Assembly (NCBI RefSeq): GCF_902706195.1
Contig: NZ_CACSJO010000030.1
Coordinates: forward strand, 1 to 46,193
From: Novosphingobium sp. 18050
GTDB taxonomy: Bacteria > Pseudomonadota > Alphaproteobacteria > Sphingomonadales > Sphingomonadaceae
Length of the DNA: 46,193 nucleotides
Direction: 5' to 3'
The translations under genes were made by a program, and so were the position numbers. The notes below the pieces were generated by a model. That model was not told where the DNA came from. It made no database searches and saw nothing but the letters and a program-made list of their open reading frames with translations. Shown in pieces: positions 16,729 through 24,409 of the stretch; the first letter of the stretch is position 1, and each line of letters begins with the position of its first letter.

Positions 16729-17137
16729 CGCCGGTCAGGCACGGTTTTGCACCCGCCGGCGAGCGCGGGATAACGCCAGGGAAATTCAGCGGACGGGCTG
16801 CGGCCGGCGCTGGGTTTGGTCGCCAGCATCAGGCGACTAGTGCTGGACCCTGCCTTTTGATCGCGAACGGCTGGTAAGGGGCGTGACCTCGTGTGACTTC
16901 CAGCTCGACCCTGCGGTGCATGGGGGTGAGGGGGCGGGTTCGCACTCTTGCCCTCTTCCCTGAGGGCACACCCTCAAGTTCATCCACGCATCCATGAATT
17001 GCGGCTTGTCCGGTCCGCACCGGACGCCGACCGCTTCGGGAGCATGGAGTGTCAGCTACACACCCCCGACCCGTCACGCCGCAGCATATAACCTATATGG
17101 TTATAAATGTCAAGATCGGGGATCGGGGGGGCCCCCG
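16729..17137. other. 409-base gap holding a minus-strand promoter and hairpins but no sure gene
   Basis: Between the convergent ends of nadE and the psp operon. It holds a strong minus-strand promoter at 17086-17113, hairpins GTCCGGT-N4-ACCGGAC (about 17009-17026) and TGCCCTC-N6-GAGGGCA (about 16949-16968), and a minus-strand 82-codon frame (16829-17077) with a GTG two bases from the predicted transcription start. That frame is Arg-rich, has no known motif, and I do not claim it as a gene. An sRNA or a leaderless small protein are both possible. Confidence 0.5.
17086..17113 (-). promoter_or_regulatory. Near-consensus promoter overlapped by an operator-like dyad
   Basis: On the minus strand, TTGACA - 16 nt - TTATAT, with predicted transcription start about 17079. 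The 19-bp dyad TATAACC-TATAT-GGTTATA (17087-17105) fills the spacer and overlaps the -10 box, the classic position for a repressor. It points away from the psp operon, into the gene-free 16.73-17.08 kb stretch. Confidence 0.6.
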
Positions 17138-17386
17138 TTAGCGCAGCTTTTCGATTTCACGCGCCAGGTCGTTGCCGCGCTTGTCGTCAGTGGCGATGCG
17201 TTCGAGGACGATGATGCGCTTGCGCATTTCCTCGACTTCGCGCTCCAGTTCATGCTCGCGCGCGGTATGGTCGTAGCCTTCGGCGCGGGGCCCTCGCTTG
17301 TCGCCCAGCGCCTGATAGCGCTGCGCTTTGAGCCAGGTGACGCACCCGATCGCGAAAAGCACGACAACGGCAGTCCAGAAACTCAT
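17138..17386 (-). CDS. PspB-like small membrane protein (copy 3, last gene of psp operon)
   Basis: 82 aa. N-terminal membrane helix (about residues 3-20), then a charged coiled coil ending REVEEMRKRIIVLERIATDD...LAREIEKL, the PspB pattern of RVxxLERI. It lacks the ATAEKAAQYA segment shared by the two upstream copies and is the most divergent of the three. Its ATG overlaps the stop of the preceding copy by 4 nt. Confidence 0.65.
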   Translation of the reverse strand: MSFWTAVVVLFAIGCVTWLKAQRYQALGDKRGPRAEGYDHTAREHELEREVEEMRKRIIVLERIATDDKRGNDLAREIEKLR

Positions 17387-17676
17387 TGCGTGGTCACCTC
17401 AAGTCCGCTCTCGCCGCGCAGCGCCTCGATCTGAAAGGCGATGTCACGGCCGCTGCCGCCATCCGTAATGATCCTTTCGAGCACGCGCACGCGATTTTCG
17501 ATGTCGCTGTTATGCGCCGCATATTGCGCGGCCTTTTCGGCGGTGGCGCCCACGGTTATCTCCAGCTTGCGTTCGAGAAAGGCGAGGCGGCGCTTGTAGG
17601 CGCCCGCAAGGATCGCGAACATCACGATCATGGCGGTGAGGACGGCGCACAGGCCCATGAAGTCGCCCGGGCTCAT
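17383..17676 (-). CDS. PspB-like small membrane protein (copy 2)
   Basis: 97 aa. N-terminal helix (about 7-28), then ATAEKAAQYAAHNSDIENRVRVLERIITDGG and QIEALR. This coiled coil is almost the same as that of the copy at 17673-17954, which indicates tandem duplication. Starts overlap stops by ATGA on both sides, so the three copies are translationally coupled. Confidence 0.7.
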   Translation of the reverse strand: MSPGDFMGLCAVLTAMIVMFAILAGAYKRRLAFLERKLEITVGATAEKAAQYAAHNSDIENRVRVLERIITDGGSGRDIAFQIEALRGESGLEVTTQ

Positions 17677-17954
17677 TGCTTGGTCTGCCCCGATGTGCGC
17701 CCGGTTTCGACCGCCCGCTGGTCACGCAAAGCCTCGATCTGCAGGGCGGTGTCGTAACCGCCGTCGGTGATGATCCGTTCCAGCACGCGCACGCGTTCTT
17801 CCAGTTCGCGAGAGTGCGAGGCGTATTGCGCGGCCTTCTCGGCGGTGGCCTCGATCTGCAACTCGGCGAGTTTGCGCTGGTGCTTGGTCCAGATCGCGAA
17901 GCCGCCCATGATGAACGGAGCGAGCGGTATCAGCACCCAGATTGCGTCTTCCAT
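17673..17954 (-). CDS. pspB: Phage shock protein B homologue (copy 1)
   Basis: 93 aa. N-terminal helix (about 4-22, IWVLIPLAPFIMGGFAIW), then a cytoplasmic coiled coil with ATAEKAAQYASHSRELEERVRVLERIITDGG. In characterised systems PspB and PspC form the inner-membrane sensor that frees PspF from PspA. This copy follows pspC by 33 nt and is the best PspB match of the three. Confidence 0.75.
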   Translation of the reverse strand: MEDAIWVLIPLAPFIMGGFAIWTKHQRKLAELQIEATAEKAAQYASHSRELEERVRVLERIITDGGYDTALQIEALRDQRAVETGRTSGQTKQ

Positions 17955-17987
17955 CGAATGAGTCCCCTGTTGCCCGGAAAAAGGCGC

Positions 17988-18386
17988 TTAGCGCAGGCTG
18001 TCGATCTCGGCCGCGAGGCGCGAGTTGCTGCTGGAATAGTGCGCTTCCATATCGGCGACCCGGCGGTCCATGTCGGACAGGTCGGTGCGCAGGCGGCTGG
18101 AAGGCGCCGAACCGTTCAGATTCAGGCCCTTGCGGGCGCGGCGGCGTTCCATGCGGCGCAGCAGGCGCATTTCTTCCTCTTCGCTGTAAAGCCCCATCGG
18201 CCGCTTTTCGGCTACCAGGGCGACCACGATATAGACCGCAATGACGAGCGGGAACCCGAACAGCAGAAGCAGTACGGCTCCCAGCCGCACCCACAGGCTG
18301 TCCACGCCGGTGTAATCGGCGATGCCCGAGCATACGCCGGCGATCTTGGCATTCGACTTGTCGAGATAGAACTGTCCGCGTGACAC
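17988..18386 (-). CDS. pspC: Phage shock protein C
   Basis: 132 aa. The N-terminal PspC domain FYLDKSNAKIAGVCSGIADYTGVDSLWVRLGAVLLLLFGFPLVIAVYIVVALV is intact, followed by a longer cytoplasmic coiled-coil tail than enteric PspC (RLLRRMERRRARKG ... MDRRVADMEAHY). Membrane sensor with PspB. 28 nt downstream of pspA. Confidence 0.9.
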   Translation of the reverse strand: MSRGQFYLDKSNAKIAGVCSGIADYTGVDSLWVRLGAVLLLLFGFPLVIAVYIVVALVAEKRPMGLYSEEEEMRLLRRMERRRARKGLNLNGSAPSSRLRTDLSDMDRRVADMEAHYSSSNSRLAAEIDSLR

Positions 18387-18414
18387 TGGTTTTTCCTTTC
18401 CCTGTAGGCCGGCG

Positions 18415-19128
18415 TTACTGTTCGGTCGAAGTCTTGTCGGCCGAAGTATGGGCGGCGCTCTGGTTCTGGCCCATGGCGCGCTTCATCTCGGCCAGTTCGG
18501 CGTCGATCGTATCGCCATCGGCAAGCGCGGCGATTTCTTCGGCAAGGCTGGGCTGGCGATGGTCGGAGAGGCTCATCGCCTCGGCGCGGCCTTCCGCATA
18601 GTCCACCCGGCGTTCCAGCTGGTCGAACCGGGCCATGGCTTCGTCCACGCGCTCACTCGACAGCAAGGTGCGCAGTTTGACGCGATTCTCGGCGCTCTGC
18701 AAGCGGGCCGCGATGGAGGACTGGCGGCTGCGGGCTTCACGCAGGCGGGTCTGCAGCTTTTCGATGTCCAGCTCGTAAGCGCGCAGCGCATCGTCGAGCA
18801 CCAGCGTCTCGGCGGACAGCTGCTCGGCCATGTCGGCGGCCTTCTTGCGCTCCATCAGCGCGGCGCGGGCGAGGTCCTCGCGGTCCTTGGACAGCGCGAG
18901 CTGCGCCTTGTCGGCCCAGTCTGCCTGCAGCTTGTCGAGCTTGCCGACGTGGCGGCGAAGTTCCTTCTGGTCCGCGATCGTGCGGGCGCTGCTGGTGCGC
19001 ACCTCGACCAGCGTCTCCTCCATTTCCAGAATGATGAGACGGATCATCTTCGCCGGATCTTCGGCCTTGTCGAGCAGGTCGTTGAAGTTGGCGGCGACGA
19101 TGTCGCGGGTGCGGGAGAAGATGCCCAT
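18415..19128 (-). CDS. pspA: Phage shock protein A (ESCRT-III-like membrane effector)
   Basis: 237 aa, almost wholly helical coiled coil. MGIFSRTRDIVAANFNDLLDKAEDPAKMIRLIILEMEETL is the canonical PspA N-terminus with its amphipathic membrane-binding helix. PspA binds stressed inner membrane and, when free, inhibits PspF. GAGGA about 10 nt before ATG 19128 supports this start. The same frame continues open upstream to an ATG at 19278 that overlaps the stop of the small ORF ahead of it (see findings). Confidence 0.93.
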   Translation of the reverse strand: MGIFSRTRDIVAANFNDLLDKAEDPAKMIRLIILEMEETLVEVRTSSARTIADQKELRRHVGKLDKLQADWADKAQLALSKDREDLARAALMERKKAADMAEQLSAETLVLDDALRAYELDIEKLQTRLREARSRQSSIAARLQSAENRVKLRTLLSSERVDEAMARFDQLERRVDYAEGRAEAMSLSDHRQPSLAEEIAALADGDTIDAELAEMKRAMGQNQSAAHTSADKTSTEQ

Positions 19129-19274
19129 GGCGGTGGTTCCTCGGATGAAAGTCGGGCGGCGGCCCATAGTGGCATGGTCGCCGGTATGTTCGAAAGCGTC
19201 GAAGCGGCGGGCTTGGTTCGAGCCGCCGCCCTCGCGCGGATTCTGGAGAATTTCGATCTCCGCGTCGAGCCTGC

Positions 19275-19484
19275 TCATGCGAGCGGGGCTCCGCAGGCAT
19301 GGGTCTTCACCGGAGAGGCATAAGCCTTGGTGCCGAACTGGTCGGCCATGACGTAGAGGTTGAACGCGCCCATCGCCAGGAGGCTGGCGATGATCGCCCA
19401 GTCCAGCCGGGTGCGGGCCAAAGTCGAACGCACCGGCGCGGGACGGACCTGCTGGGGCGCGGTGCTGGCGGTTTGCGATGACAT
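19275..19484 (-). CDS. Small membrane protein heading the psp operon
   Basis: 69 aa: Pro/Ala/Arg-rich cytoplasmic N-terminus of about 27 residues, one membrane helix (DWAIIASLLAMGAFNLYVM), and a short external tail with one Cys. GAGGAAA precedes the ATG. It is the first gene after the sigma54 promoter at 19552-19566, so it should be induced with pspA. I do not recognise it from characterised Psp systems. Confidence 0.7.
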   Translation of the reverse strand: MSSQTASTAPQQVRPAPVRSTLARTRLDWAIIASLLAMGAFNLYVMADQFGTKAYASPVKTHACGAPLA

Positions 19485-19551
19485 GGCGGCGTTTCCTCAT
19501 GAACCTGAATTTGTCTTGCCAGGCGTCTGCTCCGGCATTGCAAAACCTATC

Positions 19552-19566
19552 GCAATGACCGTGCCA
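19552..19566 (-). promoter_or_regulatory. Sigma54 promoter of the psp operon
   Basis: Minus strand TGGCAC-GGTCA-TTGC, an exact match to the -24/-12 consensus TGGCAC-N5-TTGC. Transcription should start near 19540, about 55 nt before the first ORF. Divergent pspF lies just beyond, as in other Psp loci. Confidence 0.85.
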
Positions 19567-19605
19567 AACTGCACAGACCGCATAAATCTGCGCTTTTTCC
19601 CGAAT

Positions 19606-19621
19606 GTCGCGGAGCTGCGAC
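19606..19621. promoter_or_regulatory. Possible PspF upstream activating site
   Basis: Dyad GTCGC-N6-GCGAC centred about 55 bp upstream of the sigma54 promoter and 50 bp before pspF. Right place for an enhancer site and for pspF autoregulation; the motif itself is not verified. Confidence 0.35.
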
Positions 19622-19666
19622 GAAAATGAATTGCCAATGAATGGGAAATTTCGCTAATTATTGGGA

Positions 19667-20686
19667 ATGGAGCGCGAAGCCCAATTCATCGGCCAGTCCA
19701 CTGCCTTCCTCGACGCGGTGGAGCGGGCCAGCCGCGCCGCCGCTGTGCGGCGCCCCGTCCTCGTCATCGGTGAGCGCGGGACCGGCAAGGAGCTGATCGC
19801 CCAGCGCCTGCACCACCTCAGTCCCCGCTGGGGCGAACCGCTCGTCACCCTCAACTGCGCGGCGCTGCCCGAGACCCTGATCGAGGCCGAACTGTTCGGG
19901 CACGAGGCCGGGGCGTTCACCGGCGCCACCCGCGCGCGGGCAGGGCGCTTCGAGGAGGCGGACCGGGGCACACTGTTTCTCGACGAACTGGGCAATCTGT
20001 CGATGGCGGCGCAGGAGCGCCTGCTGCGCGCGATCGAGTACGGCGAAGTCGTGCGCATCGGCTCGTCGCGGCCGATGACGGTGGACGTGCGCATCGTCGC
20101 CGCCACCAACGCCAACCTGCCGCGCATGGCCCGCGAAGGCACCTTCCGCGCCGACCTGCTCGACCGCCTCAGCTTCGAGGTCATCACCCTACCCCCGCTG
20201 CGTGCCCGCGAAGGCGACGTCTACGAACTCGCCGACTACTACGGCCGCCGCATGGCGAGCGAGCTGGAATGGGACCGCTGGCCGGGCTTTTCGGCAGAGG
20301 CGATGGCGGCGCTGGAGGGGCACGATTGGCCTGGCAACGTGCGCGAACTGCGCAACGTGGTAGAGCGCGCGGTCTACCGTTGGGGTGACGAGAATGGCCC
20401 TGTTGGTGAGGTGGTGTTCGATCCGTTCGTCAGCGCGTGGGCGATGCAGGGTGTGGTTGGGCAGGGGGCGGTTGAAGTGTTGGCGCCGCCTGCTCCCGAG
20501 CCGGAGCCGCCAGTCCAGCCAGCGTCGCTACGCGATGCGGTGGACGCGCACGAGCGGGGCCTGCTGATGGATGCGCTCGAACGCCTGCGCTGGAACCAGC
20601 GCAAGGTCGCTGGCGCACTGGGGCTTACGTATGATCAACTTAGGCACTGTCTGAAAAAGCATGGATTGCATCAAGGGCGGGGCTGA
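19667..20686 (+). CDS. pspF: PspF, sigma54 enhancer-binding activator of the psp operon
   Basis: About 339 aa AAA+ activator with no N-terminal sensory domain, as in PspF. Walker A GERGTGKE (35-42), the sigma54-contacting GAFTGA loop (82-87), Walker B TLFLDELGN (102-110), and the arginine-finger region FRADLLDRLSFEVI. A Pro/Glu-rich linker (about 258-285) leads to a Fis-type HTH ending KVAGALGLTYDQLRHCLKKH. ATG 19667 is preferred to a TTG two codons upstream. Divergent from the psp operon it should activate. Confidence 0.94.
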   Translation: MEREAQFIGQSTAFLDAVERASRAAAVRRPVLVIGERGTGKELIAQRLHHLSPRWGEPLVTLNCAALPETLIEAELFGHEAGAFTGATRARAGRFEEADRGTLFLDELGNLSMAAQERLLRAIEYGEVVRIGSSRPMTVDVRIVAATNANLPRMAREGTFRADLLDRLSFEVITLPPLRAREGDVYELADYYGRRMASELEWDRWPGFSAEAMAALEGHDWPGNVRELRNVVERAVYRWGDENGPVGEVVFDPFVSAWAMQGVVGQGAVEVLAPPAPEPEPPVQPASLRDAVDAHERGLLMDALERLRWNQRKVAGALGLTYDQLRHCLKKHGLHQGRG

Positions 20687-20770
20687 GTTCGTTGCGCTGC
20701 TGGTCCGTGAAATTAAATCTCAGGCATCGGCCCGTGAATTTAGCTGTTTTTTCACTCGCTCGCGTCACCC

Positions 20771-21214
20771 ATGCTTGCCATGATATTGAAACGATCCCGA
20801 GGCTGGCGGGCCTTTGCTGTTCTGGTGTTGATACTCGTCCTGCCGTCGGAATTTGGTGGCTTGTTCAAACATCCGAAGGCCTTTGATGCTCTGCGCTATG
20901 GCGTCGATACGCTCGCTGCGGTCGGTTTGACGGGCTATGCATTTGCGCGGCCGATGGGTCCGCAAGCCTTCTGGCGATTTTTTGCTCCCGTGTTCATCCT
21001 GTTTTCGACAGTCGTTTTCATGAGCGGGCTGCCTCGTATCCTGATGATATTGCAGGCAGCGTCCTATGCCCCCATGTTCTTGGCTGCCTTGGGTTCAATG
21101 CTGGCGATGATGTTTTCCCTGATTTGGTTCATTTCCGTTGGCCTCATGCGCCATGTCGGCTGGATAGCTGACCGTGCCTGCAAGTCGGTCGATTTGGCGA
21201 AGACCTTCAATTAG
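20771..21214 (+). CDS. Four-helix membrane protein of unknown function
   Basis: 147 aa with about four hydrophobic segments (near residues 12-28, 45-60, 68-85 and 98-125) and charged ends. I do not recognise the family. Base composition looks less GC-rich than its neighbours, with codons such as TTG and TTT more frequent, which may mean recent acquisition. No clear ribosome-binding site; an ATG three codons later is an alternative start. Confidence 0.6.
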   Translation: MLAMILKRSRGWRAFAVLVLILVLPSEFGGLFKHPKAFDALRYGVDTLAAVGLTGYAFARPMGPQAFWRFFAPVFILFSTVVFMSGLPRILMILQAASYAPMFLAALGSMLAMMFSLIWFISVGLMRHVGWIADRACKSVDLAKTFN

Positions 21215-21437
21215 GGGGATCGGTCGGCGAACGGCTGTCGAGGTCGTCGACTTGCTTGCATGCCCTAACTGCCCCTTGCGTTTTTTCAGAATCGCGCCTA
21301 TCTGCGCCTCATCCCGTCATTGGTGAAACAACGATCGGGCTGGCGCCGGTAGGGGCCGGCGCGAAACCGCGTTGTGGCAGCCTTGGCATTTTCCGGTCCG
21401 CTCAGGCGGGCCGAGTGCAAGCAATTTGGAGTTTCGT

Positions 21438-22010
21438 TTGGTCGATATCGCGCGTCTTACCGAAGTGATCGAGCCGGAGGCCAACGCCCTGGGCTTCGAT
21501 CTCGTGCGTGTGCGCGTCTTCGGCAAGAGCGAGGTCGGCGACGACGAGATCGCCCTGCAGATCATGGCTGAGAACCCGGCCACCGGGCAGCTCATCATCG
21601 AGGACTGCGTCAAGCTCTCGCACCGCATCTCCGACCGCATGGACGCGCTTGAGGAAGCGGGCGACGTGCTGATCGCCGAGGCTTACCGCCTCGAAGTCAG
21701 CTCGCCGGGTATCGACCGCCCGCTCACCCGCCCCAAGGACTACGCCAACTGGGCCGGTCACGAGTGCAAGGTGAGCCTGATCAATCCCGTCGAAGGCAAC
21801 CGCAAGGGCCTCAACGGTGATCTGGTCGGCATCGAGGGTGAACCCGGCAGCGAGATCGTGACGGTGGCCGACAAGAAGTCCGGCACCGTCAGCTTCCCGC
21901 TGAGCGACATTCAATCGGCTCGGCTGATCCTTACGGACAAGCTGATCGCGGCAACCCGCCCGCTGGATACCAGCGGCGCTGACGAAATTCTTGAGGAACA
22001 GGAAGACTAA
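21438..22010 (+). CDS. rimP: Ribosome maturation factor RimP
   Basis: 190 aa. Needed for 30S subunit maturation. Recognisable segments: IEPEANALGFDLVRVRVFG, ENPATGQLIIEDCVKLSHRISDRMDA, YRLEVSSPGIDRPLTRPKDYANWAGHECKV. The start is TTG with GGAG 6 nt upstream; the ATG at 21372 lacks a signal and would add 22 atypical residues. First gene of rimP-nusA-ylxR-infB, three bases before nusA. Confidence 0.95.
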   Translation: MVDIARLTEVIEPEANALGFDLVRVRVFGKSEVGDDEIALQIMAENPATGQLIIEDCVKLSHRISDRMDALEEAGDVLIAEAYRLEVSSPGIDRPLTRPKDYANWAGHECKVSLINPVEGNRKGLNGDLVGIEGEPGSEIVTVADKKSGTVSFPLSDIQSARLILTDKLIAATRPLDTSGADEILEEQED

Positions 22011-22013
22011 GCC

Positions 22014-23636
22014 ATGGCCAGTGCGATTTCCGCCAACCGCGCCGAGCTTCTCGCGATCGCGAATTCCGTCGCGTCGGAGAAGATGATCGACAAGTCGATC
22101 GTCATCGAGGCGATGGAAGAAGCCATCCAGAAGTCGGCCCGCAACCGCTACGGCGCCGAGAACGACATCCGCGCGAAGCTCGATCCGCGCACCGGCGACT
22201 TGCGCCTGTGGCGCGTCGTCGAAGTGGTTGAGGAAGTTGAGGACTACTTCAAGCAGGTCGACCTCAAGCAGGCCGAAAAGCTCCAGAAGGGCGCAGCCCT
22301 GGGTGACTTCATCGTCGACCCGCTGCCCCCGGTGGACCTCGGCCGCATCGATGCGCAGTCCGCCAAGCAGGTGATCTTCCAGAAGGTCCGCGATGCCGAG
22401 CGTGACCGCCAGTACGAAGAGTTCAAGGACCGCGCCGGCGAAGTCATCACCGGCGTCATCAAGTCGGTCGAATTCGGCCACGTGATCGTCAACCTCGGCC
22501 GCGCCGAGGGCGTGATCCGCCGCGACCAGCAGATCCCGCGCGAAGCGGCCCGTGTCGGCGAGCGCGTGCGCGCGCTGGTCATGCGTGTCGAGCGCCAGAA
22601 CCGTGGTCCGCAGATTTTCCTTTCCCGCGCTCACCCGGACTTCATGAAGAAGCTCTTCGCGCAGGAAGTCCCCGAAATCTACGACGGCGTGATCGAGATC
22701 AAGGCCGCCGCCCGCGATCCGGGCTCGCGCGCGAAGATCGGCGTGATCAGCAACGATCACTCGATCGACCCGGTCGGCGCCTGCGTCGGCATGAAGGGCA
22801 GCCGCGTCCAGGCCGTCGTGCAGGAGCTGCAGGGCGAGAAGATCGACATCATCCCCTGGAGCGAGGACACCGCGACTTTCGTCGTCAACGCGCTCCAGCC
22901 CGCGACCGTCAGCCGAGTCGTCATCGACGAGGAAGAAAGCCGCATCGAAGTCGTCGTGCCCGATGACCAGCTTTCGCTGGCGATCGGCCGCCGCGGCCAG
23001 AACGTGCGTCTGGCTTCGCAGCTGACCGGCTCGCAGATCGACATCATGACCGAGGCGGAATCCTCGGAGAAGCGCCAGAAGGAATTCGTCGAGCGCTCGA
23101 AGATGTTCGAGGAAGAGTTGGACGTCGACGAGACCCTTTCGCAGCTGCTGGTGGCCGAAGGCTTCAGCGAGCTGGAGGAAGTGGCCTATATCGACATCAA
23201 CGAGCTGGCCGCGATCGAAGGCTTCGACGAGGAACTCGGCGAGGAACTGCAGAGCCGTGCGCAGGAAGCGCTTGAGCGCCGCGAGGAAGCGAGCCGTGAG
23301 GCCCGCCGTGGCCTTGGCGTAGAGGACGCGCTGGCGGAATTGCCGCACCTCACCGAAGCGATGCTGGTCGTGCTGGGTAAGGCGGGCATCAAGACGCTCG
23401 ACGACCTGGCTGACCTCGCCACCGACGAGCTGATCGCCAAGAAGCGCACCGAGCAGCGTCGCCGCGACGGCACGGTGAACCGCCGCGCCGCACGCGACGA
23501 AGACAAGGGCGGCGTGCTCGGCGAGTACGGCCTGAACGAAGAACAGGGCAACGAAATCATCATGGCCGCGCGCGCGCACTGGTTCGACGAAGAGCCGCAA
23601 GCTGAGGAGGCCGCCGATGCGGATTCCTCGCAATGA
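22014..23636 (+). CDS. nusA: Transcription termination/antitermination factor NusA
   Basis: 540 aa. N-terminal polymerase-binding domain, an S1 domain (GEVITGVIKSVEFGHVIVNLGRAEGVI), two KH domains (VGACVGMKGSRVQAVVQEL and SLAIGRRGQNVRLASQLTG), and C-terminal acidic helix-hairpin repeats (LLVAEGFSELEEVAYIDINELAAIEGFDE and the KTLDDLADLATDEL unit). Full length. Its 3' end overlaps the next gene by 20 nt. Confidence 0.97.
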   Translation: MASAISANRAELLAIANSVASEKMIDKSIVIEAMEEAIQKSARNRYGAENDIRAKLDPRTGDLRLWRVVEVVEEVEDYFKQVDLKQAEKLQKGAALGDFIVDPLPPVDLGRIDAQSAKQVIFQKVRDAERDRQYEEFKDRAGEVITGVIKSVEFGHVIVNLGRAEGVIRRDQQIPREAARVGERVRALVMRVERQNRGPQIFLSRAHPDFMKKLFAQEVPEIYDGVIEIKAAARDPGSRAKIGVISNDHSIDPVGACVGMKGSRVQAVVQELQGEKIDIIPWSEDTATFVVNALQPATVSRVVIDEEESRIEVVVPDDQLSLAIGRRGQNVRLASQLTGSQIDIMTEAESSEKRQKEFVERSKMFEEELDVDETLSQLLVAEGFSELEEVAYIDINELAAIEGFDEELGEELQSRAQEALERREEASREARRGLGVEDALAELPHLTEAMLVVLGKAGIKTLDDLADLATDELIAKKRTEQRRRDGTVNRRAARDEDKGGVLGEYGLNEEQGNEIIMAARAHWFDEEPQAEEAADADSSQ

Positions 23637-24387
23637 GCGCGTAAGCTCCGACATCGATGGCAACGCGGCGGAGAGGACCTGTATCCTCTCCGGCGGGAAA
23701 GCTGCGCGGGACGCATTCGTCCGTCTGGCGATTTCGCCGGACGGCCTGGTGCTCCCGGACGTCCACGCGCGTGCCCCCGGGCGCGGCGCGTGGATCGGCG
23801 TTTCTCGCGATGCTCTTGAAATCGCGCTCTCGAAGGGCAAACTTAAGGGAGCGCTGGCGCGCGCCTATAAAGGCGCATCGCTATCCATTCCCGAAGACCT
23901 CGCCGACAGGATCGAAAACGCGCTGACGCGTTCGCTGACCGACCGGCTGGGGCTGGAACTCAAATCGGGCAGGCTGCTCATGGGCTCGGACCGCATCGCG
24001 CAGAATGCGCGTGAGGGCCGGGTCGAATGGCTTGCCCATGCCGCCGACGCCAGCGTCGACGGGTCGCGCAAGCTCGACCAGGCATGGCGGGTCGGGCGCG
24101 ACGAAGAAGGATCGGGTCTCAGGGGCACGCGCTTGCCACTGGACCGGGAGGCGCTGTCTGTGGCATTGGGCCGCGACAACGTCGTACACTTGGCGCTGAA
24201 TGATCGCGGGGCAGCGACGCGAGTCGCATCGCAGCTCCAGCGCCTACTGCATTTCCAGGGTAAGGTTTCGGGCGAAGACATCGCCATGGAAACCGGCAGC
24301 CGGGAAACCCCTCAAGGGGACTTGAGCGCGACCGACATGGATGATGGCAGCGGAGCGGCACCGGCCGCCTCCGTTACGACGAACTGA
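23617..24387 (+). CDS. YlxR (DUF448) - ribosomal L7Ae-like fusion protein
   Basis: 256 aa. Residues about 15-90 form the YlxR RNA-binding domain (ERTCILSGGKAARDAFVRLAISPDG; ARAPGRGAWIGVSRDALEIAL). About 95-230 resemble L7Ae/YlxQ (KSGRLLMGSDRIAQNAREGRVEWLAHAADAS ... HLALNDRGAATRVASQLQRLLHF). A disordered acidic tail follows. In Firmicutes these are two genes between nusA and infB; the fused form is typical of alphaproteobacteria. Probably a nucleic-acid-binding partner of this operon's products. Confidence 0.88.
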   Translation: MRIPRNERVSSDIDGNAAERTCILSGGKAARDAFVRLAISPDGLVLPDVHARAPGRGAWIGVSRDALEIALSKGKLKGALARAYKGASLSIPEDLADRIENALTRSLTDRLGLELKSGRLLMGSDRIAQNAREGRVEWLAHAADASVDGSRKLDQAWRVGRDEEGSGLRGTRLPLDREALSVALGRDNVVHLALNDRGAATRVASQLQRLLHFQGKVSGEDIAMETGSRETPQGDLSATDMDDGSGAAPAASVTTN

Positions 24388-24409
24388 CCGAAGGGCGAAG
24401 ACGAGAATT

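Noticed and set aside
19661..19667. TTG 19661 as pspF start
   Set aside because: ATG 19667 two codons later starts at the residues typical for PspF; the TTG adds nothing conserved.
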